Assembly (NCBI GenBank): GCA_030592165.1
Contig: JAUVKC010000004.1
Coordinates: 1 to 26,430 of the forward strand
DNA: 26,430 nt
DNA from: Candidatus Buchananbacteria bacterium
GTDB taxonomy: Bacteria; Patescibacteriota; Patescibacteriia; CAIXNZ01
Direction of reading: 5' to 3'
Part shown: positions 8,646 through 15,662 of the stretch, in pieces
Layout: every line of letters begins with the position of its first letter
Position numbering within the stretch: the stretch's first letter is position 1
Program-made: the position numbers and the translations under genes
Notes under the pieces: model-generated
Seen by the model: only the letters and a program-made list of their open reading frames with translations
What the model was told of the DNA's origin: nothing
Database searches by the model: none

Positions 8646-9758
8646 TTATGGCCAGGTAATGTTTCTATTTTTTTGATTTTGTTGTGCAGATAATGACCAG
8701 TCATAGGGTCCTTTTTTTGCACATTCTGTTTTACTACAATTTTTAGAAAAATGCATATAGTCTTTAATGTTGCCCCAATCACCTCCCCAGCACCAGCCTT
8801 CACTTTTCATAATACTAACTGCACTTTGAGGAAGTGAATACTTATTTTCACCTGGTTTGTATAATTTTCCTACTTTAGCTCCCTTTTTACCATAGCAATC
8901 TACGCAATAATTTTCCTCTGGATTAAAGTCTATGGCTAGCCCCTTTCCATGGCAGTGTTTTGATCCTGGTCTGTAATGACTAATTGATTTGACAGGAAAT
9001 CCGGCGGTTTTTAATTTGTTACAGACACTTACAACTGAAGATGCTACAGATTGATCCCACTGTCCTTTTTTAGGTCCAGTTGTAGTTTCACAGGTGATTA
9101 CAACAATATTTTTGGGACTAGTTTTTTTAACAAATTTATAATTTTCACTAGAGCCAGAAGCTAGTTCAAATTGTAGATCTTCGTAATCAGAGAAGTCAGG
9201 TAGCCCCCTAATATACTTGGCATTGAATTGAGTAAGTGTGGTTAAACCAATCATTGAAAGAACTACGTAACCTAGTAGAGCTATAGTTAATCCAGTAAAT
9301 GCACTTGAGATATATTTTTTTGCTTCAGCTATCTTTGACATATTGCCACCAGCCAAAATCCATTTTAAGCCGGCGAAAATAATCATTATGATTGATATTG
9401 GGACAATAGCATATAAACTATATTCATATATTGATCCAATATATTCAGCTAGACTACCTGTTTTTGTAAGTCCGAAAATAGGTACCTGAAATTGATATTC
9501 AATAATTGCAGAACCTTGATGACAACATAATTCTTTTTCTGGGCAGAGGTCTTTAATTTTGTCAGCAGTATAATTATTAGGACATATAGTTTTTTTTGTC
9601 TTTGCATCTTCCCCTACACATTGTCCGTCATTGGGATATTTTTCTGTACAGTTTTGAGCAGCTGTAACCTGATTAGAAAACAAAAAAATGTATAAAAAAA
9701 CAAACAAGAGAATAACTATTCTAGCGTAAAGTTTTATTTTCTTTTTTTTGTTTTTCAT
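8646..9758 (-). CDS. Pilin-module membrane protein with C-terminal M15-type peptidase domain
   Basis: 370 residues. Signal peptide ~1-34, a six-cysteine domain (C37, C47, C59, C72, C78, C79) and two helices at ~110-133 and ~150-172 repeat the plan of the two following genes. The C-terminal domain matches the M15 D-Ala-D-Ala carboxypeptidase/L-Ala-D-Glu endopeptidase fold. HGKGLAIDF gives zinc ligands H270 and D277, GWCWGGDW (321-328) is the typical substrate-side motif, and DYMHF gives D333 and the third zinc ligand H336. The usual HFE end reads HFS. Such enzymes trim peptidoglycan stem peptides. The start overlaps the upstream stop as ATGA, so translation is probably coupled. Confidence 0.83.
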   Translation of the reverse strand: MKNKKKKIKLYARIVILLFVFLYIFLFSNQVTAAQNCTEKYPNDGQCVGEDAKTKKTICPNNYTADKIKDLCPEKELCCHQGSAIIEYQFQVPIFGLTKTGSLAEYIGSIYEYSLYAIVPISIIMIIFAGLKWILAGGNMSKIAEAKKYISSAFTGLTIALLGYVVLSMIGLTTLTQFNAKYIRGLPDFSDYEDLQFELASGSSENYKFVKKTSPKNIVVITCETTTGPKKGQWDQSVASSVVSVCNKLKTAGFPVKSISHYRPGSKHCHGKGLAIDFNPEENYCVDCYGKKGAKVGKLYKPGENKYSLPQSAVSIMKSEGWCWGGDWGNIKDYMHFSKNCSKTECAKKGPYDWSLSAQQNQKNRNITWP

Positions 9759-10186
9759 TTAATGATTTTTTTATAAAAAATTTGCCTTAAAGCATAGGCT
9801 AAGCCAAAAAAGATAAGAGCCTGAATAAGATCGGTGAAATTTATACCATTTTTATTAAAAATTTCGGCTGAAAATATAATGGCTAATGTTCCACAATATA
9901 TTATTATATCAATTAAATTAAATTCAAATTTTGTAATAGAAATATCGTATTGATAAATACCCTGTTCTTGGTCTTTTTTAAATTTAAAACTATTAAATGT
10001 TAGGGTTATTAGCAAACTAAAAATAATAATTATTATCGGAGCCCAAAATAACAAAATATCGCCAAGTTCCTGAATAAGTGCAGGGAAAAAAATCCAGCCA
10101 ATGATAACCACAACAAAAATAATCCAAACAATATATTTGCCAAGCAGACTGGAAATGAAATATTTTATTTTTTCAGAATTTGTCAT
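9755..10186 (-). CDS. Small multi-pass membrane protein of unknown function
   Basis: 143 residues, basic and very hydrophobic, with about four membrane helices: ~17-36, ~44-64, ~90-107 and ~116-134. Between helices 2 and 3 is a ~25-residue charged loop (FKFKKDQEQG). I recognise no family motif. Its stop is TGA inside ATGA, overlapping the start of the M15 gene, and it begins 2 nt after the EnvC-like gene stop. It is therefore the middle gene of a tight operon of cell-wall enzymes. A partner, anchor or transport role for those enzymes is an inference from position alone. Confidence 0.75.
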   Translation of the reverse strand: MTNSEKIKYFISSLLGKYIVWIIFVVVIIGWIFFPALIQELGDILLFWAPIIIIIFSLLITLTFNSFKFKKDQEQGIYQYDISITKFEFNLIDIIIYCGTLAIIFSAEIFNKNGINFTDLIQALIFFGLAYALRQIFYKKIIK

Positions 10187-10188
10187 TT

Positions 10189-11421
10189 TTATGGTAAATA
10201 TTCTAAAGGATTTACAGGGATACCGTTTAATCTTGTTTCCAAATGAAGATGAGGTCCTGTTGAAAGATTCCCGGCTCCGAGTGTTCCAGGTGATCCACCT
10301 GTTAAGCCAATTATGTCTCCTGTCTTAACATAAGTATCCTGGGCAACGTAGATTGAACTAACATGACCATAAACCGTTGAAATGCCATTGTCATGGATCA
10401 ATATAATATAACTGTAACCATAGCCATTATCCTTGACTCTAGAGACATAACCATCAGCTGGTGCTGTAATAGCTGTACCCTGTGCTGCCCTTATATCAAT
10501 TGCCGGATGTTCAAAGATATATCTGTATGGATAATCAGGATCATGGAAATAAGCAGTGATATGATGTGGTCCTGTCAATGGCCAGCTAACAAGTGTTGAT
10601 TTTGGTGAAGTATTTCCACCGCTTAATCTTCTGATTTTATCTTTTATTTTATCTTTTATGTTTAGGATATGTGAATCAATCTCATTTTGTCTTTGTTGGG
10701 TTTCTAAGAGTAATTTTTGAAATTGAATTTCTGAAGATTTTGTTTGAATTAAAACAATTTCCATTGCCTTGTTCTCGTATTTTAATTTTTCATTTTGTTC
10801 TTCTATTTTAGTTTTTAAGATTACCAACTCTTCTTTTTGTCTTTGCGAATCAGCTTTTTGGGTTTCAATGGCAAGTTTTAATAATTGCATTCGGTCAACA
10901 GTATTTTGAACATTATTTTGTACTTCTTCCAGATAACTGAGTTGGTTAAAAAATTCAGCAAAAGAATCATTTAAAATTAAAATTTCTAAATAAGATTTTT
11001 GATCTGATTTGTCAATTAATTTAATGTACTCTTTAAGGTTTTCTTTTTGTAAATCAATTTCATTTTGTTCTTTTTCAATTTGATAATTCATGGCTTCAAT
11101 CTCAAGTTTCATTTTATCTATTTGAAGCTGAGTTGTTTGTATATCTAGAGAGAGTTTGATGATTTGATTATCCATGAGTCCCAACTGATTTTTCAAAGTA
11201 GCCCCTTTAGCTTTATATTCTTCAATTTTTTCTGCATATTCTTCAGTTGCTTTTTTTAGATTTTCGATCTTATTTTCACTGGCTTCAATCTCAGTGTTTA
11301 AATTATCAATTTCAGGATTGTTTATATATGATGGATTTATTTCTTGAGCAACACTAAACTTAGCACCCATTAATAATATGCCTAAAATAAAGAGAATTAT
11401 GTATATGTTTCTCCATTTCAT
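10189..11421 (-). CDS. EnvC-like secreted coiled-coil protein with M23 peptidase domain
   Basis: 410 residues. A signal peptide (~1-25, FILGILLMGAKFSVAQ) is followed by a long coiled coil over ~35-265, rich in E, K, Q, I and L heptads. A C-terminal M23 domain runs from ~278. All expected M23 residues are visible: H305 and D309 (EHPAIDI), H352 (YGH), H391 and H393 (GPHLHLE). This is the EnvC/PcsB plan. In E. coli EnvC the M23 domain is inactive and activates amidases, but here the zinc and catalytic residues are intact, so it may cut peptide bridges itself. It is the first gene of the cell-wall operon, with an extended -10 promoter almost touching its ATG. Confidence 0.87.
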   Translation of the reverse strand: MKWRNIYIILFILGILLMGAKFSVAQEINPSYINNPEIDNLNTEIEASENKIENLKKATEEYAEKIEEYKAKGATLKNQLGLMDNQIIKLSLDIQTTQLQIDKMKLEIEAMNYQIEKEQNEIDLQKENLKEYIKLIDKSDQKSYLEILILNDSFAEFFNQLSYLEEVQNNVQNTVDRMQLLKLAIETQKADSQRQKEELVILKTKIEEQNEKLKYENKAMEIVLIQTKSSEIQFQKLLLETQQRQNEIDSHILNIKDKIKDKIRRLSGGNTSPKSTLVSWPLTGPHHITAYFHDPDYPYRYIFEHPAIDIRAAQGTAITAPADGYVSRVKDNGYGYSYIILIHDNGISTVYGHVSSIYVAQDTYVKTGDIIGLTGGSPGTLGAGNLSTGPHLHLETRLNGIPVNPLEYLP

Positions 11422-11429
11422 GTGCTTAT

Positions 11430-11438
11430 ATTATAGCA
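11430..11438 (-). promoter_or_regulatory. Extended -10 promoter of the EnvC-like operon (likely leaderless)
   Basis: On the minus strand TGCTATAAT is a perfect extended -10 element, and only 8 nt separate it from the ATG at 11421. Transcription normally starts about 6-7 nt past the -10, so the mRNA would begin at or within a couple of bases of the start codon. No clear -35 hexamer is visible, which is tolerated with an extended -10. Confidence 0.65.
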
Positions 11439-11491
11439 AAAAAATAGAATAAAGAATATAGAATTAAAATCAAAGAGATAGTATAAATATT

Positions 11492-11518
11492 AAAAAAGAA
11501 GCCTCATGCTTCTTTTTT
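11492..11518 (-). terminator. Terminator of the L,D-transpeptidase/WecG/gltX operon
   Basis: An 11-bp perfect stem (AAAAAAGAAGC, loop CTCAT, GCTTCTTTTTT) lies 5 nt past the gltX stop on the minus strand and ends in a T-run. The arms are A- and T-rich at the ends, so it may also work on the plus strand. Confidence 0.9.
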
Positions 11519-11523
11519 AATAT

Positions 11524-12990
11524 TTACTTAAGTAATTTTTGTGCTTGGTTAATCCGTTCTATGGTTTTTTCTTTACCTAATACCCAGGCTATTTCAAATG
11601 GTGAAGGAGAATTTTGCTCACCAGATAATGCCACTCTCATTGGCCAGAGTATGTCCCCTACCCCGTAATCATTTTTCTTGATCCAGGTAATTATTTTTTT
11701 TTCTAAAGTTTCAGTTTGCGTAAAATCATTATCCGTTAAAGTCATTAAAAAATCTTCAGTTTTAACTAAATTTTCCAGAGTTTCTTCTCTGTTTGATTTT
11801 TTCCAAATTAATAATTCAGCTTTATATTTAATATCTTTATAGAGAAAATCGATATTTTCGCTAATATCAGCTATTTTCTTGAGTCTTTCCTGTTCAATTT
11901 TAACTATTTTCGCGATTAATTCTTTATCTTTAATTTCTTTTAAATACGGTTGACATAGCTTAATTAAGTCATCAAGTTTCATTTGGCGAATGTACCAGCC
12001 ATTTAGCCAATCTAATTTTTCAAGATTAAAAATCGCACCTGACTTGCCTAGTCTTTTTATATCAAATTTTTCGATTAATTGTTTTAAGTTATAAACCTCT
12101 TGTTCACTACCTGATTCTTCTGTCCAGCCGATCGTGGTGAGAAAATTTATTAAAGACTCAGGTAAGTATCCTTTATCAAGGTAATCTTGAACTGAAACAT
12201 CACCTTGTCTTTTAGATAGTTTTGATTTGTCTGGATTTAAAAGTAATGATTGGTGAGCAAATTGTGGTGGTTCCCAGTCAAATGCTTCATATAAGAGTAA
12301 ATGCTTGGGAGTACTTGAAAGCCATTCTTCTCCTCTTAGGACATGACTTATTTCCATTTCATGATCATCTATTACATTTGCTAAGTGATATGTTGGAAAT
12401 CCATCAGATTTTATTAATACCTGATCATCAATGTCATTTGAATTAAACTCAACCTCTTCTCTAATTAAATCATCCCATTTAATTGTTTTATCTTTAGGTA
12501 CATTTAAACGAATAACAAATGGCATTTTTTTATCTAAATTGTCTTTGATCTCTTGATCACTCAACTTACAACAAGTTTTGTCATATTTTGGTGCTTGTTT
12601 GTTTTGTTTTTGAGTTTCTCTCATTTCTTCCAATCTTTCTGGTGTACAGAAACAAAAATAAGCCCCATTGTTTTTTATAAGCTGATCTGCATATTTTTGA
12701 TATGTTTTTAACCTTTTTGATTGATATATCGGTGAATTGTCAAATTTTATACCGAGTTTGTTTAAGATATCAATTATTTGTTTATCTGAACCTTTGACTT
12801 CTCTGGCTTGATCAGTATCTTCTATTCTTAATAAGAATTTACCACCTTGATTTTTGGCAAATAAAAAATTATATAGAGCAGTTCGAAGACCACCAACATG
12901 AAGATATCCAGTTGGGCTTGGTGCAAATCTAGTAATTATTTTTTTTCCGCCAGCGGCTGATCCGCCATTGGCGGACATATTAAGTTTCAT
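11524..12990 (-). CDS. gltX: Glutamyl-tRNA synthetase with an extra, repeat-derived N-terminus
   Basis: 488 residues. Class I GluRS charges tRNA-Glu, and in many CPR also tRNA-Gln for later amidation. RFAPSPTGYLHVGGLRTAL has the HIGH-type motif, HVLRGEEW is the family segment near the active site, and KLSKRQGD is the KMSKS-type loop. C-F-C (near residue 113) and a later C-C match the zinc knuckle of bacterial GluRS. The first 15 or so residues (MKLNMSANGGSAAGG) are unlike any GluRS start: they are encoded by a GC-rich palindromic element at 12946-12975 that joins the ORF just before KKIITRFAPSP. Either ATG 12990 or ATG 12978 could serve. The upstream stop is 1 nt before ATG 12990, indicating coupling. 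Confidence 0.95.
   Translation of the reverse strand: MKLNMSANGGSAAGGKKIITRFAPSPTGYLHVGGLRTALYNFLFAKNQGGKFLLRIEDTDQAREVKGSDKQIIDILNKLGIKFDNSPIYQSKRLKTYQKYADQLIKNNGAYFCFCTPERLEEMRETQKQNKQAPKYDKTCCKLSDQEIKDNLDKKMPFVIRLNVPKDKTIKWDDLIREEVEFNSNDIDDQVLIKSDGFPTYHLANVIDDHEMEISHVLRGEEWLSSTPKHLLLYEAFDWEPPQFAHQSLLLNPDKSKLSKRQGDVSVQDYLDKGYLPESLINFLTTIGWTEESGSEQEVYNLKQLIEKFDIKRLGKSGAIFNLEKLDWLNGWYIRQMKLDDLIKLCQPYLKEIKDKELIAKIVKIEQERLKKIADISENIDFLYKDIKYKAELLIWKKSNREETLENLVKTEDFLMTLTDNDFTQTETLEKKIITWIKKNDYGVGDILWPMRVALSGEQNSPSPFEIAWVLGKEKTIERINQAQKLLK
12946..12975. repeat. GC-rich palindromic element inside the 5' end of gltX
   Basis: In 30 nt the unit TCCGCC occurs twice and is closed by GGCGGA, so two alternative hairpins can form: TCCGCC-ATT-GGCGGA, or the outer TCCGCC with the same GGCGGA. 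It is about two-thirds G+C inside DNA that is roughly one-third G+C. It reads in frame as SANGGSAAGG within gltX. The look is that of a short REP-like mobile palindrome that inserted at the gene start. Copy number elsewhere in the genome cannot be seen here. Confidence 0.7.
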
Positions 12991-12991
12991 A

Positions 12992-14173
12992 CTATAAGTA
13001 ATTATTAAAATTATTTAAGGCTTTTTGGACTAATGTTTTTTTCCAGTCTGGTACCATTTTTAATATTTTATCTTTACTTACCCACTGCCAATCACTATGT
13101 TCATATGGTGCAAGTTTAATTTCACTGTCATCTCCTGTAAATTTTAATAAAACAAGTGATTGTTTTTGCCCTTTATAGTGATCGAATTGAGAATCTTCTC
13201 TTAGCCATTTATATTTGTGGCAATGTTTGACAACAGCTAATACTTTAAATTTTTTTGTCCCTAATTCATCATCAAGTTCAGCTATCATAGCCTGACTTAT
13301 TTCTGGGATTGTTTTAGCTTTTTTTGCTCCTCCTTGTGGGAATTGCCAGTAATTATTTTTGGCATGTTTAGTAATAAGTAATTGTTTATTATTATTAATA
13401 ATAACTCCAACCACATTATTGCGATATGAAAATAATTGACCGAAACGAAATCGTAAACAAGCTAATGGAAATATTATAACAGCTTTAAAAATTCTTTTCC
13501 AGCGCTTAGGCTCTTGAAATAGGCGCCAAAACCATTCTAGTCCAAGTTGACGAAATAATTTCGGGGCACGTTTTGTTCTGCCGGCAATAAAGTCAAAACT
13601 ACCACCAATCCCCAATAATAATTTTGCATTAAGTTTTTCCTGATTATTGTTAATGAAATATTCTTGTTTGGGACAACCAAAATTTACAAATATAATATCT
13701 GGAGAATAATTATTAATTTCTTTGATTAAGTTTTGGTTTTCAAATTTTCCTTTGTTGCTAATTTTTCCCGGATCAATATAGTTTATTTCTAAATTTGGAT
13801 GTTTGATTTTTAAAATTTTCATTACATCATTTGCGATTTTTGGTTCTCCTTCAAAAAATAAAGTTGAATAACTATTTTGTTCAGCGAGTTCAAGGAGTTT
13901 TTCTGTTAAGTCAGCACCTGTTGTTAAGTTTTTTAATCTTTCCCCAAAAATAAGAGCTCCGATTTTTAAACCAAAGCCATCAGGTATTGAGATGAAAGAT
14001 TTTTTTATGATTCTTCTGAGGAATTTGTCTTGATAAGCTTTTAAGCATATTTCAGGATTCGGAGTTGCAATAAAGCCTTTATCATCTGTAGCTAAATGAT
14101 TTTTAATTTTAACAAGTGTTTCATTAAGTGATATATCATGAATTTTAGTCCCCAAAATATATAGTTCTTTCAT
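12992..14173 (-). CDS. WecG/TagA/CpsF-family glycosyltransferase fused to a C-terminal Nudix-like domain
   Basis: 393 residues from ATG 14173. Residues ~1-235 are a WecG/TagA enzyme: TPNPEICLKA, IPDGFGLKIG, GADLTEKLLELA, NFGCPKQEYF, and LGIGGSFDFIAGRTKRAPK followed by EWFWRLFQEPKR. The family adds a sugar such as ManNAc to a lipid-linked precursor of surface glycopolymers. From ~255 a Nudix domain of the RppH type follows: NNYWQFPQGG, then AMIAELDDELG. Its Nudix box is off-consensus: Ala replaces the Arg, Asp replaces one Glu, and the first Glu is shifted by a short insertion. A longer ORF starts at GTG 14218, but ATG 14173 shares one base with the upstream TAA (TAATG) and begins like other family members. 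Middle gene of a three-gene operon. Confidence 0.88.
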   Translation of the reverse strand: MKELYILGTKIHDISLNETLVKIKNHLATDDKGFIATPNPEICLKAYQDKFLRRIIKKSFISIPDGFGLKIGALIFGERLKNLTTGADLTEKLLELAEQNSYSTLFFEGEPKIANDVMKILKIKHPNLEINYIDPGKISNKGKFENQNLIKEINNYSPDIIFVNFGCPKQEYFINNNQEKLNAKLLLGIGGSFDFIAGRTKRAPKLFRQLGLEWFWRLFQEPKRWKRIFKAVIIFPLACLRFRFGQLFSYRNNVVGVIINNNKQLLITKHAKNNYWQFPQGGAKKAKTIPEISQAMIAELDDELGTKKFKVLAVVKHCHKYKWLREDSQFDHYKGQKQSLVLLKFTGDDSEIKLAPYEHSDWQWVSKDKILKMVPDWKKTLVQKALNNFNNYL

Positions 14174-15594
14174 TATTTTGAAGAATAAATTATTACAGGT
14201 GTTTTTAGATTTGACCAATTATAAAGCCATTTTGCATCTGGAATTTTCATATTAATACAGCCGTGACTTACTCGTGTGCCAAAATTCCAATGCCAATAAG
14301 CTCCGTGAATAGCATAGTTTTTGTAAAATGGCATAACATAAGGTACTCCTGGTAGATTGTAATTTTCAGGATGATTAGGCCCATAATAACCGCTCATATT
14401 AGTTTCTGGTACCTTGGCGTAAATTTTAAATTCACCATGAGGCGTTGGAAATTGCCATCTTCCACTTGAGATAATAAATTCTTTTTCGATTTCACCTTTG
14501 AATAAAGCGTATAATTTTTGTTTATTTAAATCTATTTCAATTGATTTATAAGTTTTATAATTATTATCAATAGAGATTGTTTGTGTTCCGGCAATTAAGT
14601 TTGCCTTGCCATCATTATTAATATCTGTTGCTGAAACACTTATGCCACCTTTGAAATTATCATAAACAAAAAGGTTTGGATGAACAATCGGAGTTCCTTG
14701 CGCATTAAAAATTCTTAAGTGTGCTCCTCCAGTAAATCCGGATCCAGTTAAAATTTCATAGCTACCATCATGGTCAATGTCACTTTTTGCTAGATTTACT
14801 CCCCCCCAAAATGCTGCAGGATAAGCCAAGAATTCAGTTTGCGGTTCACCTTTGAAATTATATATACGAACCAGTGGTTCTTTGTCGATTGCTGGTGCAA
14901 CAATTATTTCGTCTGTCCCGTCATTGTTTAGGTCAGCTGCTAGTACATTCACTCCTCCAGTGAAACCATGTTCGTAAACACTAAATTCAGTTAATAAATT
15001 TGTGTAATTATCAAATATTCTAATTTTTGGTTCCATGCCATATCCAGCTCCGGCAATAATTTCTTTTTGTCCATCACCATTTACGTCTCCAGCAGTCACA
15101 TTGACTCCCCCACTCAGTTCAGAATCAAAAGCAAAAAAACCAAAATATTTTTCACCTTCATTATTGAAAATATTAATATGTGGCCCGCCTCCTTTTTCGG
15201 TAGAGGTGATTATCTCAGGAACCCCATCATTATATAGATCAGCGATAGTTACTTTAACCCCCTTTTGATAATTATCAGCATAAGCCATGAATTGAAATTG
15301 TGGTTCTGCTTGGTTATTGAAAACTTTAATAATTGGTAAATCATTTCGACCACTTGCTACAATAATTTCTTTGGATCCATTATTGTCTAAGTCGGCTGTT
15401 GCAAGATTGAGTCCCTCAGATTTTGAATCTTCAGTAAAAGGAAAAAATTCTTTTTCAACCTGAAAATTTACCGTATTAAAAATTCTTACCGTTGGTCTGG
15501 TGATCGGCTCTATTTTAATCTCTGTTTCCTCAGCTAGGGTTGAAATAGGTAAAATTAAAACAACTATAGTTAGAATTGTAATTAAGTATCTCAT
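14173..15594 (-). CDS. Secreted FG-GAP repeat protein with C-terminal L,D-transpeptidase (YkuD) domain
   Basis: 473 residues. A signal peptide (~1-21, ILTIVVLILPISTLA) precedes six ~50-residue FG-GAP/VCBS-type repeats (about 60-335). Their cores read DLDNNGSKE, DLYNDGVPE, DVNGDGQKE, DLNNDGTDE, DIDHDGSYE and DINNDGKAN, typical calcium-binding loops of a beta-propeller-like fold. The C-terminal YkuD domain has AIHGAYWHWNFGTRVSHGC with the catalytic Cys446 and its His, plus INM after it. L,D-transpeptidases make 3-3 crosslinks or attach proteins to peptidoglycan. The propeller-like part may bind wall sugars or a partner (inference). It is the first gene of the operon leading to the WecG/TagA enzyme. 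Confidence 0.92.
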   Translation of the reverse strand: MRYLITILTIVVLILPISTLAEETEIKIEPITRPTVRIFNTVNFQVEKEFFPFTEDSKSEGLNLATADLDNNGSKEIIVASGRNDLPIIKVFNNQAEPQFQFMAYADNYQKGVKVTIADLYNDGVPEIITSTEKGGGPHINIFNNEGEKYFGFFAFDSELSGGVNVTAGDVNGDGQKEIIAGAGYGMEPKIRIFDNYTNLLTEFSVYEHGFTGGVNVLAADLNNDGTDEIIVAPAIDKEPLVRIYNFKGEPQTEFLAYPAAFWGGVNLAKSDIDHDGSYEILTGSGFTGGAHLRIFNAQGTPIVHPNLFVYDNFKGGISVSATDINNDGKANLIAGTQTISIDNNYKTYKSIEIDLNKQKLYALFKGEIEKEFIISSGRWQFPTPHGEFKIYAKVPETNMSGYYGPNHPENYNLPGVPYVMPFYKNYAIHGAYWHWNFGTRVSHGCINMKIPDAKWLYNWSNLKTPVIIYSSK

Positions 15595-15600
15595 AATATT

Positions 15601-15630
15601 ATTATACTATTTATTTTCAATATAACGCAA
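15601..15630 (-). promoter_or_regulatory. Promoter of the L,D-transpeptidase operon (likely leaderless)
   Basis: On the minus strand TTGCGT (15625-15630), an 18-bp spacer, and a perfect TATAAT (15601-15606). Only 6 nt lie between the -10 box and the ATG, so the transcript would start at or next to the start codon. There is no room for a Shine-Dalgarno site. Confidence 0.65.
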
Positions 15631-15662
15631 TCAAAATAGTGATTTTAAAAAAATTGAGGTGT

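Noticed and set aside
9755..9757. Recoded UGA (genetic code 25), as in some CPR
   Set aside because: TGA acts as a normal stop in an ATGA overlap, and no in-frame TGA interrupts the recognised proteins.
14174..14218. GTG 14218 as the start of the WecG-Nudix gene
   Set aside because: It would overlap the L,D-transpeptidase gene by 46 nt; ATG 14173 in TAATG fits both the family start and coupling.
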